DNA from: Novosphingobium sp. EMRT-2
GTDB taxonomy: Bacteria > Pseudomonadota > Alphaproteobacteria > Sphingomonadales > Sphingomonadaceae
Length of the DNA: 64,000 nucleotides
Assembly: GCF_005145025.1 (NCBI RefSeq)
Contig: NZ_CP039695.1
Location: forward strand, 124,001 to 188,000
Direction: 5' to 3'
A program made the position numbers and the translations under genes. Shown here piece by piece: positions 1 through 8,888 of this stretch (within the stretch, counting starts at the first letter, position 1; every line of letters starts with the position of its first letter). The notes beneath the pieces are model-generated. The model was not told the DNA's origin. It searched no databases and saw only the letters and a list, made by a program, of their open reading frames with translations.

Positions 1-471
1 GAAGGGCCGCCGCTGCTTGGCGGGTTTGCCGGAGACGGCGGTTTCGGCGGGGGACCGCTTGCGGAGTGGGCAAGCGGGTTTCCGGAGGATTCCTGGGACC
101 AGGTCCGCATCGAGCAGCGCCTGATCATTCGCATCGCGCCGCGCGCGCCGGGCCGCGATTCGTTCGCGCCGCCTCCGCCGCCGCCCGGGCCGATGCGGCT
201 GCGCGAGCGCAAGTCGGCGCATTGCCTGCCGGTGGCCGGGATCGCCGGCGTTCAGCGCGATGTGGCGGACCGCCTGGTGCTGTTCATGCGCGATCGCCGC
301 ATCATCGGCGCCAGCCTCGACAAATCGTGCAACGCGCGGGATTTCTACCTCGGCTTCTATGTGGAGCAGACCGCCGACGGCATGCTTTGCGCCGGGCGCG
401 ACACCATTCATTCACGCGCGGGGGCGACCTGCGAAATCAGCCGCATGCGCGAACTCGTGCCGGAAAACTGA
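1..471 (+). CDS. Hypothetical protein, 5' end outside window
   Basis: The reading frame is open from the first base and stops at 469-471, so only the C-terminal 156 residues are visible. The upstream part is Gly/Pro-rich, with a run of eight residues rich in proline (PPPPPPGP) just before an internal Met at base 193. The remainder looks like a compact globular domain with two or three cysteines and a stretch around LVLFMRDRRIIGASLDKSC. I do not recognise a family. The frame continues upstream of base 193 without a stop, so that Met is probably not the start. The DEAD-box gene downstream has its own promoter, so the two are probably separate units. Confidence 0.6.
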   Translation, partial: EGPPLLGGFAGDGGFGGGPLAEWASGFPEDSWDQVRIEQRLIIRIAPRAPGRDSFAPPPPPPGPMRLRERKSAHCLPVAGIAGVQRDVADRLVLFMRDRRIIGASLDKSCNARDFYLGFYVEQTADGMLCAGRDTIHSRAGATCEISRMRELVPEN

Positions 472-531
472 TCCCGAAACGTCTTCATCGCGGGGTTCGG
501 TGCTGAAAGCGCCCGAAGTTCTCGGGTTTCC

Positions 532-560
532 TTGACTTTCGCCGTGCAATGGTCTTAGCG
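532..560 (+). promoter_or_regulatory. Candidate sigma70-type promoter of the DEAD-box helicase gene
   Basis: TTGACT at 532-537 is followed after exactly 17 bases by TTAGCG at 555-560. The -35 is near consensus and the spacing is ideal, but the -10 is only partly consensus. It lies about 80 bases upstream of the helicase start and would give a leader of roughly 75 bases. The -10 sits inside a 16-base perfect palindrome (554-569), so the promoter could be repressor-controlled. Confidence 0.5.
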
Positions 561-569
561 CGCGCTAAG
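554..569. repeat. 16-bp perfect palindrome over the -10 region
   Basis: CTTAGCGCGCGCTAAG reads identically on both strands. It covers the candidate -10 element and the expected transcription start of the helicase gene, which is where a repressor operator would lie. It could equally form a short hairpin at the 5' end of the mRNA. No binding protein can be named from sequence. Confidence 0.5.
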
Positions 570-640
570 GGAACCGGCGTCACACGGCGACGGTCGGGCT
601 GGAGTATATCCCGCCTCGTTACTTTCGGAAATTGTCGCTG

Positions 641-2029
641 ATGAAGTTCGCCGATCTCGGCCTGTCTGATGAATTGCTAAAGTCGGTAACGGACGCCGGC
701 TACGACGAACCGACTCCGATCCAGGCGCAGGCCATCCCCAGCGTGCTGATGATGCGCGATCTGATCGGCATCGCGCAGACGGGCACCGGCAAGACGGCCG
801 GTTTCGTGCTGCCGATGATCGATATCCTCGCCCACGGCCGCCGCCGCGCGCTGATGCCGCGCTCGCTCATTCTGGAGCCGACGCGCGAACTGGCGGCGCA
901 AGTGGCCGAGAATTTCGAGAAGTACGGCAAGAACCACGATCTCAAGATGGCGCTGCTGATCGGCGGCGTGCAGATGGGCGATCAGGTCAAGGCGCTGTCG
1001 GAAGGCGTGGACGTGCTGATCGCCACGCCCGGTCGGCTGATGGACCTGTTCGAGCGCGGCAAGATCCTGCTCACCGGCTGCAACCTGCTGGTGATCGACG
1101 AAGCCGACCGGATGCTCGACATGGGCTTCATTCCGGACATCGAGAACATCTGCACCAAGCTGCCGGCCCAGCGCCAGACGCTGCTGTTTTCGGCGACGAT
1201 GCCGCCGCCGATCAAGAAGCTGGCGGATCGCTTCCTGTCGAATCCGAAGTACATCGAGGTCGCGCGGCCCGCGTCGAACAACGCCAGCATCGCCCAGCAC
1301 AAGGTGAAGGTCGGCAGCCGGCAGAAGCGCGAGGTGCTCCGGCACCTGCTCCGCAACGACAACGTGACCACGGCGATCATCTTCGCCAACCGCAAGACCA
1401 CGGTGCGCGAACTGGCCAAGAGCCTCAAGAGCCATGGCTTCGCCGCCGGCGAGATCCATGGCGACATGGACCAGTCCAGCCGTATCGCCGAACTCGACCG
1501 TTTCAAGTCGGGCGACATCAACATCCTGTGCGCGTCCGACGTTGCCGCGCGCGGGCTGGACATCAAGGGCGTGAGCCACGTCTTCAATTTCGACACGCCC
1601 TGGCACCCGGACGATTACGTCCACCGCATCGGCCGCACCGGCCGCGGCGGGGCCACCGGCCGCGCGTTCACGCTCGTCGCGCCGGAGGATGCCGAAGCGA
1701 TCGAGAACGTCGAGAAGCTGACCGGCGCCCCGATTCCCGAAATCAAGCTTGATATCGCTGGCGCTCCGGCGGAGGAAAGGCCGGCCCGCAAGCCGCGCGA
1801 GGAAAGACCCGCAGCGGCCGAAAAGCCGAAGCGCGGCCGCAAGGCCGAACCGCGCGCGTCGCAGGAAGAAGCATCACCCTCCCGTGCCCGCCCGCCCCGG
1901 AGCGAAGCGCGGCCTCGCCGCGAGGCGCCGCCGGAACGCGCGCCACGCTATCAGGATGCGGAACCGCCGAGCGAACCGGGCGCGTGGAACGGGCCGATAC
2001 CGGGATTCCTGAACGTTTCAGCGCTTTGA
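641..2029 (+). CDS. DEAD-box RNA helicase (RhlE-like)
   Basis: ATP-dependent RNA helicase of about 462 residues, expected to remodel structured RNA in ribosome assembly or mRNA decay. All core motifs are intact: Q motif with GYDEPTPIQ ending at residue 28, Walker A AQTGTGKT at about 45-52, DEAD at about 152-155, SAT (FSATMP), and motif VI HRIGRTGRGG. The two RecA-like domains end near residue 370. A basic tail of about 90 residues follows, rich in Arg, Pro, Glu and Ala, as is common in RhlE-type proteins where it binds RNA. I start at ATG 641, which gives the usual MKFADLGL beginning. An in-frame TTG at 632 would add three residues, and neither has a good ribosome-binding site. It is single-gene, with its own candidate promoter. 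Confidence 0.93.
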   Translation: MKFADLGLSDELLKSVTDAGYDEPTPIQAQAIPSVLMMRDLIGIAQTGTGKTAGFVLPMIDILAHGRRRALMPRSLILEPTRELAAQVAENFEKYGKNHDLKMALLIGGVQMGDQVKALSEGVDVLIATPGRLMDLFERGKILLTGCNLLVIDEADRMLDMGFIPDIENICTKLPAQRQTLLFSATMPPPIKKLADRFLSNPKYIEVARPASNNASIAQHKVKVGSRQKREVLRHLLRNDNVTTAIIFANRKTTVRELAKSLKSHGFAAGEIHGDMDQSSRIAELDRFKSGDINILCASDVAARGLDIKGVSHVFNFDTPWHPDDYVHRIGRTGRGGATGRAFTLVAPEDAEAIENVEKLTGAPIPEIKLDIAGAPAEERPARKPREERPAAAEKPKRGRKAEPRASQEEASPSRARPPRSEARPRREAPPERAPRYQDAEPPSEPGAWNGPIPGFLNVSAL

Positions 2030-2080
2030 CCAGCGATTGACCGCAGTTGCGGGAATGACTTTCCGCGATAATCTCCCGGG

Positions 2081-2839
2081 ATGGCTAGAAAGAGATCGAC
2101 CACTTCCCTACCGCCGCCATATCTGAAGCGGATATGGTTTGCGGAGGATAGCCGAGCCTCCGTCGATTGGGAGGTGTATCCCTTTTCATTACCGCTGTTC
2201 GGGAAGGGCGAGTTTGCCTTTTCCTTCTCTGCCGCCGTCACGATTTTTGTCGGCGAGAATGGTGCGGGGAAGTCTACGCTGCTTGAAGCAATCGCCGGAC
2301 TGGCCGGCTTCAAAGATGGCGGTGGCGGCCCGGGCATGGCGGCGGTTTCGGGCTCCGAGGTCTCGGGGCAGGATGCCGGAGAGGTGGGAAATGCGCTTCG
2401 CGGCGCCTGGCTCCCGCAGATTCGTGACGGCTGGTTCTTTCGGGCCGAGACTTTCTTTTCGGTGGCCCGATATCTGGACGATGCTGGATCGCTATATGCA
2501 GACTTCCTCTCCTCTTCGCACGGCGAAGGCTTTTTGCAATTTTTCGAGGAGAGGCTCGATCGCCAAGGCCTGCTTATTTTCGACGAGCCGGAATCGGCGC
2601 TTTCACCATACAAGCAGTTCGAGTTCTTGAAGATTCTCAGGCGGATGCAGCGCAATGCCAATGCGCAGGTCATCATTGCCACGCACTCGCCGCCGTTGAT
2701 GGCATTGCCCGACGCAGATCTTCAGTTTGTCGACGCTTACGGCTTGCGGCCGATCAGCCTCGAGGAGACGCCGCACTTCAAGATATACCGGGAGTTCGCG
2801 GCTTACCCTCATGAAACAGTCGAAGCTATTATCGAGTAG
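2081..2839 (+). CDS. AAA family ATPase (ABC-type P-loop, stand-alone)
   Basis: Soluble ATPase of 252 residues with an ABC/SMC-like nucleotide-binding fold. It has Walker A GENGAGKST near residue 60, a signature-like SSSHGEGF near 145, Walker B LLIFDEPESALSP near 165, and an H-loop THSPP near 205. There is no transmembrane segment or adjacent permease, so it is not a standard transporter subunit. Proteins of this class are usually annotated only as AAA family ATPase, and substrate and partner are unknown. Codon choice and base composition are noticeably less GC-rich than the helicases on either side, suggesting a more recent arrival. Its stop codon lies one base from the convergent stop of the UvrD-type helicase. 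No toxin, nuclease or other defence partner is adjacent. Confidence 0.85.
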   Translation: MARKRSTTSLPPPYLKRIWFAEDSRASVDWEVYPFSLPLFGKGEFAFSFSAAVTIFVGENGAGKSTLLEAIAGLAGFKDGGGGPGMAAVSGSEVSGQDAGEVGNALRGAWLPQIRDGWFFRAETFFSVARYLDDAGSLYADFLSSSHGEGFLQFFEERLDRQGLLIFDEPESALSPYKQFEFLKILRRMQRNANAQVIIATHSPPLMALPDADLQFVDAYGLRPISLEETPHFKIYREFAAYPHETVEAIIE

Positions 2840-2840
2840 A

Positions 2841-5138
2841 CTACCCCGCCGGCTTGACGAAGCTGTCGATCATGCGCTTGCGGCCCGCCGTTTCGAAATC
2901 GATCTCCAGCTTGTTGCCTTCCTGCGCGGCGACGGTGCCGTAGCCGAACTTGTCGTGGAACACGCGCGCGCCCATGGCGATGTCGGAGCGGGGCTTGGCG
3001 GCGAAGCTGGCGGCGCTGCGGGTGGCTTCGGGAATGCGGCGGGGGCTGGGGTCATAGCTCTGCGCCGCCGCGCGCTGCCAGCCGGGGCCGCGGCCCACGC
3101 CGCGCGACGGTTGCGCACGCGCGACGTCGGCGAAGGGATCGCTCTGTTCGGACCAGTTTGCGCGCCATAGCGAGGCGCCGCCGGACAGCGTGGTTTCTTC
3201 CTCGATGTGCCCGCGCGGCAGTTCGCCGATGAAGCGGCTGGGAATCGAGCTGGTCCACTGGCCATAGATGCGGCGGTTGGCGGCGTGCAGGATTGTGCAG
3301 CGTTTGCGCGCGCGGGTGATGGCGACGTAGGCGAGCCGGCGTTCCTCTTCCAGCGAGGCAAGGCCGCCTTCATCGAGCGCGCGTTGCGAGGGGAACACGC
3401 CTTCCTCCCAGCCCGGCAGGAACACCTGATCGAACTCCAGCCCCTTGGCGGCGTGGATCGTCATCACCGTGACCTTCTCGTCATCGGGCGCGGCTTCGTT
3501 GTCCATCACGAGGCTGACGTGTTCCAGGAAATCGCCCAGCGTCTCGTAATCCTCCATCGCGCGGGCGAGTTCGGAGAGGTTTTCCAGCCGCCCGTTCGCC
3601 TCCGCACTGCGTTCGGCCTGAAGCGCGGCGGTGTAGCCGCTCTCATCGAGGATGGTGCGCGCGAGTTCCGCTGGCACGAGCGTTTTCGAGGCATCGCGCC
3701 AGCGCGCGAAATCGCGCATCAGCGCGGTCAGCGTGCCGCGCGCGCGGGCGGGCAGTTCATCGGTATCGAGGATTTCGACCGCCGCCAGCGACAGCGGCAC
3801 GCCGCGCGCGCGGGCATGGCGGTGGAGCTTCTCCAGCGTCTTGTCACCCAGCCCCCGCTTGGGCGTGTTGTAGATCCGCTCGAACGCGAGGTCGTCCGAT
3901 GGTGAGGCGATCAGGCGCAGATAGGCGAGCGCATCACGGATTTCGGCGCGTTCGTAGAAGCGGAAGCCGCCGACGATGCGATAGCCCAGGCCGATCTGGA
4001 TGAAGCGGTCTTCCAGTTCGCGCGTCTGGAACTGCGCGCGCACCAGAATCGCGATCTGGTTGAGCCCGCAGCCTTCGCGTTCCAGGCGCTCGATCTCGTC
4101 GCCCACGCGGCGGGCTTCCTCTGGCCCGTCCCACACGCCCACGACGCGAACCTTGTCACCGCCATTCTGCTCGGTCCACAGCGTCTTGCCGAGCCGTTCG
4201 GAATTTTCCGCGATCAAGCCGGATGCCGCGCCCAGGATGTGCGGGGTGGAGCGGTAGTTCTGCTCCAGCCGGATCACCTTCGCGCCGGGGAAGTCCTTTT
4301 CGAAGCGCAGGATGTTGGCCACTTCCGCGCCACGCCAGGAATAGATCGACTGGTCGTCGTCTCCCACCACGCAGATGTTCTTGCGCGCCTGCGCGATCAG
4401 CCGCAGCCACAGGTACTGCACCGCGTTGGTATCCTGGTATTCGTCCACCATCACGTATTTGAAGCGCTGCTGGTACTGTTCCAGCACCTCGCGCTCGCGC
4501 CGGAACACGTTGAGCATGTGGAGCAGCAGATCGCCAAAGTCGCAGGCATTGAGCGCCTGAAGCCGCGCCTGATAAAGCGCGTAGAACTTCTGCCCGCGCC
4601 CGTTGGCATAGGCTTCGTTCTCGCCCGCATCGAGATCGGCGGGGTTGAGGCCCCGGTTCTTCCACTTGTCGATCAGCCCCGCGAGCTGCCGGGCGGGCCA
4701 GCGCTTTTCGTCCAGCCCTTCCGCCTGGATTAGCTGCTTGAGCAGCCGCAACTGGTCGTCGGTGTCGATGATCGTGAAGTTCGATTGCAGACCGACGATT
4801 TCCGCATGGCGGCGCAGCATTTTCGCCGCGATGGCATGGAACGTGCCCAACCAGGGCATCCCTTCCACGGCGGGGCCGATCAGTTGGCCGACTCGTTCGC
4901 GCATTTCGCGCGCGGCCTTGTTGGTGAACGTGACGCAGAGGATTTCGGAGGGCCACGCCCGGCGCGCGCGCAGCAGGTAGGCCATGCGCGCGGTGAGCGC
5001 GGCGGTCTTGCCGGTGCCCGCGCCCGCCAGCATCAGCACGGGGCCTTCGGTGGTCAGCACGGCTTCGCGTTGCGGCGGGTTCAGGCCATCGAGCCAGGCT
5101 TCGCTGTCTGCGGGATTCGCGGGTTGGGGAACGGACAT
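2841..5138 (-). CDS. uvrD: UvrD/PcrA-type ATP-dependent DNA helicase
   Basis: Superfamily 1A 3'-5' DNA helicase of 765 residues for nucleotide excision and mismatch repair and for clearing replication or transcription blocks. The order of motifs is standard: Walker A GAGTGKT near residue 40, motif Ia VTFTNKAAREM, motif II DEYQDTN, motif III GDDDQSIYSWRGA, motif IV NYRS, motif V VMTIHAAKGLEFD and motif VI VAITRARK. The C-terminus carries the Tudor-like module of PcrA/UvrD (GARVFHDKFGYGTV and following), which contacts RNA polymerase in homologues. I start at ATG 5138, giving MSVPQPANP. An upstream ATG at 5180 would add a poorly conserved 14-residue tail. UvrD and PcrA cannot be separated firmly from sequence alone. 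Confidence 0.94.
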   Translation of the reverse strand: MSVPQPANPADSEAWLDGLNPPQREAVLTTEGPVLMLAGAGTGKTAALTARMAYLLRARRAWPSEILCVTFTNKAAREMRERVGQLIGPAVEGMPWLGTFHAIAAKMLRRHAEIVGLQSNFTIIDTDDQLRLLKQLIQAEGLDEKRWPARQLAGLIDKWKNRGLNPADLDAGENEAYANGRGQKFYALYQARLQALNACDFGDLLLHMLNVFRREREVLEQYQQRFKYVMVDEYQDTNAVQYLWLRLIAQARKNICVVGDDDQSIYSWRGAEVANILRFEKDFPGAKVIRLEQNYRSTPHILGAASGLIAENSERLGKTLWTEQNGGDKVRVVGVWDGPEEARRVGDEIERLEREGCGLNQIAILVRAQFQTRELEDRFIQIGLGYRIVGGFRFYERAEIRDALAYLRLIASPSDDLAFERIYNTPKRGLGDKTLEKLHRHARARGVPLSLAAVEILDTDELPARARGTLTALMRDFARWRDASKTLVPAELARTILDESGYTAALQAERSAEANGRLENLSELARAMEDYETLGDFLEHVSLVMDNEAAPDDEKVTVMTIHAAKGLEFDQVFLPGWEEGVFPSQRALDEGGLASLEEERRLAYVAITRARKRCTILHAANRRIYGQWTSSIPSRFIGELPRGHIEEETTLSGGASLWRANWSEQSDPFADVARAQPSRGVGRGPGWQRAAAQSYDPSPRRIPEATRSAASFAAKPRSDIAMGARVFHDKFGYGTVAAQEGNKLEIDFETAGRKRMIDSFVKPAG

Positions 5139-5315
5139 CGTGAACAGATAGGGACCAAAACAGGTCGTCGCAACGATCATTCGGCCCGTCGTGCCCGGTT
5201 TCCGTCACGGTTCGGCTCGTCGGCGCGAAAGGCACGTTCCGCCGCTTTGGCGGGATCGCAGGCAACGTCCATGCGTAGCTTGTTCACAGTACCTGACGAC
5301 AGCAGGAGATTGAAA

Positions 5316-5888
5316 ATGCGTAAGTTTCTGTGCGTGAGTGCGCTTGCGCTCGCAACCGCCGCCCTGCCTGCCGCCGCGCTTGCGCAGGCCGCCACTCCTC
5401 CGCCCGCCGATACCACGGCACCCGTTCCACCCGAAGCGGCCACTCCGCCGGCTTCCGCTGCGGATGCTTCGACCGCCACGACCACGTTCAGCCCCAGCGC
5501 TGAGCAGAAGGCGCAGAACGATGCATGGCCGGCGGACAAGAAGGCCAAGTACGACGCGTGGCCGGCCGCCCAGCAGGAATACTTCTGGTCGCTCGCTCCC
5601 GAGCGTCAGACGGGCTGGTGGGCGCTGAGCGATCAGCAGCGTGGCCAGGTGCTCGCCATGACGCCGGATCAGCGTGAACAGGTGTGGCCTACGATCGTGG
5701 CCCAGGTGAGCGGCAAGCCGTCGGCTGCGGCGGCTCCCGCCTCCGCGCCGCCGGCGGCCACGGCCGATGCCCCTTCGGAAGCGGCTCCGCGCGGAAATAT
5801 GGCGTCGGCCGATGGAGCCGCGGCCAAGGCCTATCCGCTGTGTTCCAAGACCGTGCAGGACAGCTGCCGCAACCGTGGCGGCGTCTGA
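5316..5888 (+). CDS. Secreted Ala/Pro-rich hypothetical protein
   Basis: Protein of 190 residues with a classic Sec signal peptide: MRKF, a hydrophobic Ala/Leu core, then cleavage after ALAQA near residue 23. The mature part opens with a low-complexity Ala/Pro/Thr linker. It then has a Trp-rich block of about 60 residues in which WPADKKAKYDAWPAAQQ, YFWSLAPERQ, TGWWALSDQQR and MTPDQREQVWP look like degenerate repeats of one short helix unit. Two cysteines near the C-terminus (YPLCSKTVQDSCRNRGG) may form a disulfide. The start is clear, with AGGAGA at 5304-5309 seven bases before ATG. The frame runs open upstream into the antisense of uvrD, which I treat as chance. Sphingomonads carry proteins of this kind with no known function; localisation is periplasmic or exported. 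Confidence 0.8.
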   Translation: MRKFLCVSALALATAALPAAALAQAATPPPADTTAPVPPEAATPPASAADASTATTTFSPSAEQKAQNDAWPADKKAKYDAWPAAQQEYFWSLAPERQTGWWALSDQQRGQVLAMTPDQREQVWPTIVAQVSGKPSAAAAPASAPPAATADAPSEAAPRGNMASADGAAAKAYPLCSKTVQDSCRNRGGV

Positions 5889-5927
5889 CGTCTGACGGAT
5901 AAAGGCCCTTCGGGTCGGGCCTGAAGG

Positions 5928-5955
5928 AAGGGCGCCGGATCACTCCGGCGCCCTT
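5928..5955. terminator. Bidirectional terminator-like hairpin between convergent genes
   Basis: AAGGGCGCCGGA at 5928-5939 pairs perfectly with TCCGGCGCCCTT at 5944-5955 around a TCAC tetraloop. The 12-bp GC-rich stem lies between the stop of the secreted protein gene and the stop of the chemoreceptor gene. The T-tract is weak on both sides, so efficiency is uncertain, but its position between two converging units fits a shared terminator. Confidence 0.6.
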
Positions 5956-5990
5956 CGCGCTGCCCGCTCTGTGGCTGCAGCGCCCCGAGC

Positions 5991-7433
5991 CTAGAATTCG
6001 CTCCAATCCTGCACATCGTCCGACCCTTTCAAGGCGAGGTTGCCTTGCGTGGGGGAGGGTAGCGCGCGCTCGGCGATCTCCGCAGGTTCCGCGGCCGGCG
6101 GTGGCGCGAGGACCACGATCTCGGCGGACGGCGCCGGCCGTTTGGTCGCCCTACCGTCCGATGTATTGAATCGTGACACGAGCGCCGAGAGATTGCCGGC
6201 CTGCTGCGCCAGGCTGCGCGATGCGGCGGTGCTTTCTTCGACCATGGCGGCATTCTGCTGCGTCATCAGGTCGATCTGGGTGACCGTTTCGTTCACGTCG
6301 CGCAGCATTTCCGACTGCTGCCGCGCGGATTCGGCAATGGTCTTGGTCAACTGGCTGACCTCCCCCACCCGCGTAACAATCTCGCCCAGTGCGCGGCCGG
6401 TTTCGCCGACCAGCGTGACCCCCTTGTTCACGTGCTCGCTGCTGTTGGTGATGAGATCCTTGATTTCGCGCGCGGCATCGGCAGAGCGCTGCGCCAGGGC
6501 GCGCACTTCGTTGGCGACCACGGCAAAGCCCTTGCCGGCATCGCCCGCTCGCGCAGCCTCCACCCCGGCGTTGAGCGCGAGGAGATTGGTCTGGAAGGCG
6601 ATGCCGTCGATCACATTGATGATCTGCGTGATTTCCTGCGACGATTTCTGGATCATGGTCATCGCAGCCACCGCCTGTTCCACGACTTCGCCGCCCTGCG
6701 TGGCGCCGCGATGGGCATCCGCGATCGACTTGTCGACATCGGCCACGCTGCCGGCATTCTGTTCGACCAGCATGGTCACGGCCCGCATGGATTCGCTGGC
6801 CTTGGCGATCGAGGCGGCCTGCTGTTCGGTGCGCGCGGCCAGGTCGTCCGACGCGGTGCGGATCTGGCCCGAACTGCTGTCGATCGAGATGGCCGAAGTG
6901 GCGACCGAGGTCAGCGTGCCCGACAGCGATTCGGCGGCGCGGTTGAAATCGGTGCGGACCTGTTCCTGTGATTCCGGAAACGCGGTGTTGATGCGATAGG
7001 ACAGGTCCGCTTCGGCGAGGTGCGACAGGGCCGCGCTTAGGGCGGTGCTGACCTTCTCGCGCATGGCGGACGAGGCCTGAAGCGCCTGGGCGTTTTCGCG
7101 GAACACGCTCATCGCCTTGGTCATCCGACCGACGCAGTCCGTATGGTTGGTGTAGTGAATCGGGCTTTCGAGATCGCCACGGGCAAGCGCCTCCATGCGC
7201 ACGACGGTGTTCACGTAAGGCGTGCAGATGCGTTCGCCGCTGACGATCACCGCCGTGACAGAAAGTGCGACCACGGCGGCCGAGGCGATCAGCGGCAGGA
7301 CCAGTCCACCGCCCAAGCCGGCCCACAGCGTCGCCAGCAGGCCAAGGACGGCAAGGCCCGAATGCACGAACAGCAGGGCGCGGAATTTTGCGCGGATGGG
7401 AGCCTGCTTCTCGAACCAGTTCAGCATGTTCAC
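5991..7433 (-). CDS. Methyl-accepting chemotaxis protein with C-terminal tether
   Basis: Chemoreceptor of 480 residues. The N-terminus has two adjacent hydrophobic segments (about residues 22-63) separated only by a few residues, so there is almost no periplasmic domain. A HAMP-like stretch and linker follow, then the signalling domain with the conserved hairpin tip [20 protein letters not shown] and [16 protein letters not shown] flexible Pro/Ala linker leads to the last five residues DWSEF. These match the xWxxF tether that recruits CheR or CheB in other receptors. GTG at 7433 is chosen because AGGGG sits seven bases upstream; ATG 7427 would remove two residues. With no ligand domain, the input may be membrane or energy state, or come from a partner. 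No che genes lie in the window. Confidence 0.92.
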   Translation of the reverse strand: MNMLNWFEKQAPIRAKFRALLFVHSGLAVLGLLATLWAGLGGGLVLPLIASAAVVALSVTAVIVSGERICTPYVNTVVRMEALARGDLESPIHYTNHTDCVGRMTKAMSVFRENAQALQASSAMREKVSTALSAALSHLAEADLSYRINTAFPESQEQVRTDFNRAAESLSGTLTSVATSAISIDSSSGQIRTASDDLAARTEQQAASIAKASESMRAVTMLVEQNAGSVADVDKSIADAHRGATQGGEVVEQAVAAMTMIQKSSQEITQIINVIDGIAFQTNLLALNAGVEAARAGDAGKGFAVVANEVRALAQRSADAAREIKDLITNSSEHVNKGVTLVGETGRALGEIVTRVGEVSQLTKTIAESARQQSEMLRDVNETVTQIDLMTQQNAAMVEESTAASRSLAQQAGNLSALVSRFNTSDGRATKRPAPSAEIVVLAPPPAAEPAEIAERALPSPTQGNLALKGSDDVQDWSEF

Positions 7434-7607
7434 GTCGTTACCCCTGATGCCTGGGCCGCGAAGCTTCAGCGCGGCGTGCCGCGCATCTTCCTAAAGAGCG
7501 CGCGCTGTGATTGGCTGAATGCCGGGATACGTGATTTCGCAGAGGCGCGGCGCAGATCGGCTGCCCTTTCTTGACAAGTCCGCACCCGGCGCCGAACGAA
7601 GCGGCTC

Positions 7608-8876
7608 ATGACGTCCTCAGCCCATCCGATCCGCACGCACGCCCGCATCCTCACGGCCAGCCTCGTCGGCACGGCGGTCGAGTTCTATGACTTCTACGTC
7701 TATGCGACGGCGGCGGCGCTGGTGATCGGGCCGCTGTTCTTTCCGGCGGAATCGGAAGCGGCGCAGACCATGGCCTCGTTCATGACGTTCGGTCTCGCCT
7801 TCTTCGCGCGGCCGGTGGGCGCGATCGCGTTCGGGCATTTCGGGGACCGGGTGGGGCGCAAGTCCACGCTGGTCGCCTCGCTGATGCTGATGGGCCTTTC
7901 CACGCTGCTGATCGCCTTCCTGCCGACCTATGCCATGGCCGGACCGGTCGCGCCTGCGCTGCTGTGCCTGCTGCGCTTCGGGCAGGGTTTCGGGCTTGGC
8001 GGCGAATGGGGCGGGGCGTCGCTGCTGGCGGTGGAGAACGCGCCCAAGGGGTGGGAGGCGCGCTTCGGCTCCGCCCCGCAACTGGGCGCGCCGCTGGGTT
8101 TCCTCGCCGCAAACGGCCTGTTCCTGATCCTGGCGGTGAACCTTTCGGACGCCGATTTCGCGGCGTGGGGCTGGCGCATTCCGTTCCTGGCTTCGGCGCT
8201 GCTCGTCGGGCTGGGCCTGTGGGTCCGGCTGCGGATTGGCGAGACGGCGGCGTTCCGCGCCGCGCTGGAAGCCGCGCCGCCGCCGCGCGTGCCGATCGGC
8301 CGGCTGTTCGCGGATCATGCCGGCGCGGTGATCGCCGGGATCGCGGGCGTCGTCGCCTGCTTCGCGATCTTCTACCTCGCCACCACATTCGCGCTGAGCT
8401 TCGGGACCAAGACCCTCGGCTATTCGCGCGAGGCGTTTCTGCTGGTGCAGTTGGGCGCCAACACCTTCCTGGCCATCGGCATCCTGCTGGCCGGCTGGTG
8501 GGCGGACCGGACCAGCGCGCGCAACGTTCTGGGCAAGGGCGCAGCGCTGACGGCGTTGATCGGGCTGGTGTTCGGCGCGGGGCTGGGCTCCGGTTCGCTG
8601 CTGCTTGTGTTCCTGACGCTGGCCGCCGCGCTGCTGGTGATGGGGCTGACCTATGGCCCGCTCGGCGCCTGGTTGCCCACGCTCTACGCGGTGCCGGTGC
8701 GCTACACCGGGATATCCGTGGCGTTCAACGTCGGCGGGATCATCGGCGGGGCGATGGCGCCGTTTGCCGCGCAATATCTCGCCCAGCACGGTGGCACCCC
8801 TTACGTCGGCCTGTTCCTGACCGTGGCGGGCAGCCTCACGCTGGCGGGCGTGCTGTTTGGCCGCAAGGCCGGGTAA
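7608..8876 (+). CDS. MFS transporter of the metabolite:H+ symporter type
   Basis: Inner-membrane permease of 422 residues with about 12 hydrophobic segments. The N-terminus matches the MHS subfamily (ShiA, ProP and citrate-permease relatives), with GTAVEFYDFYVYATAA in the first helix. The loop 2-3 motif FGHFGDRVGRKSTL is typical of MFS, and RFGQGFGLGGEWGGA in helix 4-5 is typical of MHS. Members import organic acids, osmolytes or aromatic acids with protons; the substrate here cannot be told. It is transcribed divergently from the chemoreceptor, with 174 bases between them. TTGACA at 7571 is a possible -35, but the matching -10 is poor. The gene converges with rsmD, 12 bases away. Confidence 0.9.
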   Translation: MTSSAHPIRTHARILTASLVGTAVEFYDFYVYATAAALVIGPLFFPAESEAAQTMASFMTFGLAFFARPVGAIAFGHFGDRVGRKSTLVASLMLMGLSTLLIAFLPTYAMAGPVAPALLCLLRFGQGFGLGGEWGGASLLAVENAPKGWEARFGSAPQLGAPLGFLAANGLFLILAVNLSDADFAAWGWRIPFLASALLVGLGLWVRLRIGETAAFRAALEAAPPPRVPIGRLFADHAGAVIAGIAGVVACFAIFYLATTFALSFGTKTLGYSREAFLLVQLGANTFLAIGILLAGWWADRTSARNVLGKGAALTALIGLVFGAGLGSGSLLLVFLTLAAALLVMGLTYGPLGAWLPTLYAVPVRYTGISVAFNVGGIIGGAMAPFAAQYLAQHGGTPYVGLFLTVAGSLTLAGVLFGRKAG

Positions 8877-8888
8877 AGGCCGCTCGGG

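Noticed and set aside
4785..5315. Upstream extension of the secreted Ala/Pro-rich protein
   Set aside because: It lies antisense to uvrD, and the signal peptide and ribosome-binding site at 5304-5318 fix the real start.
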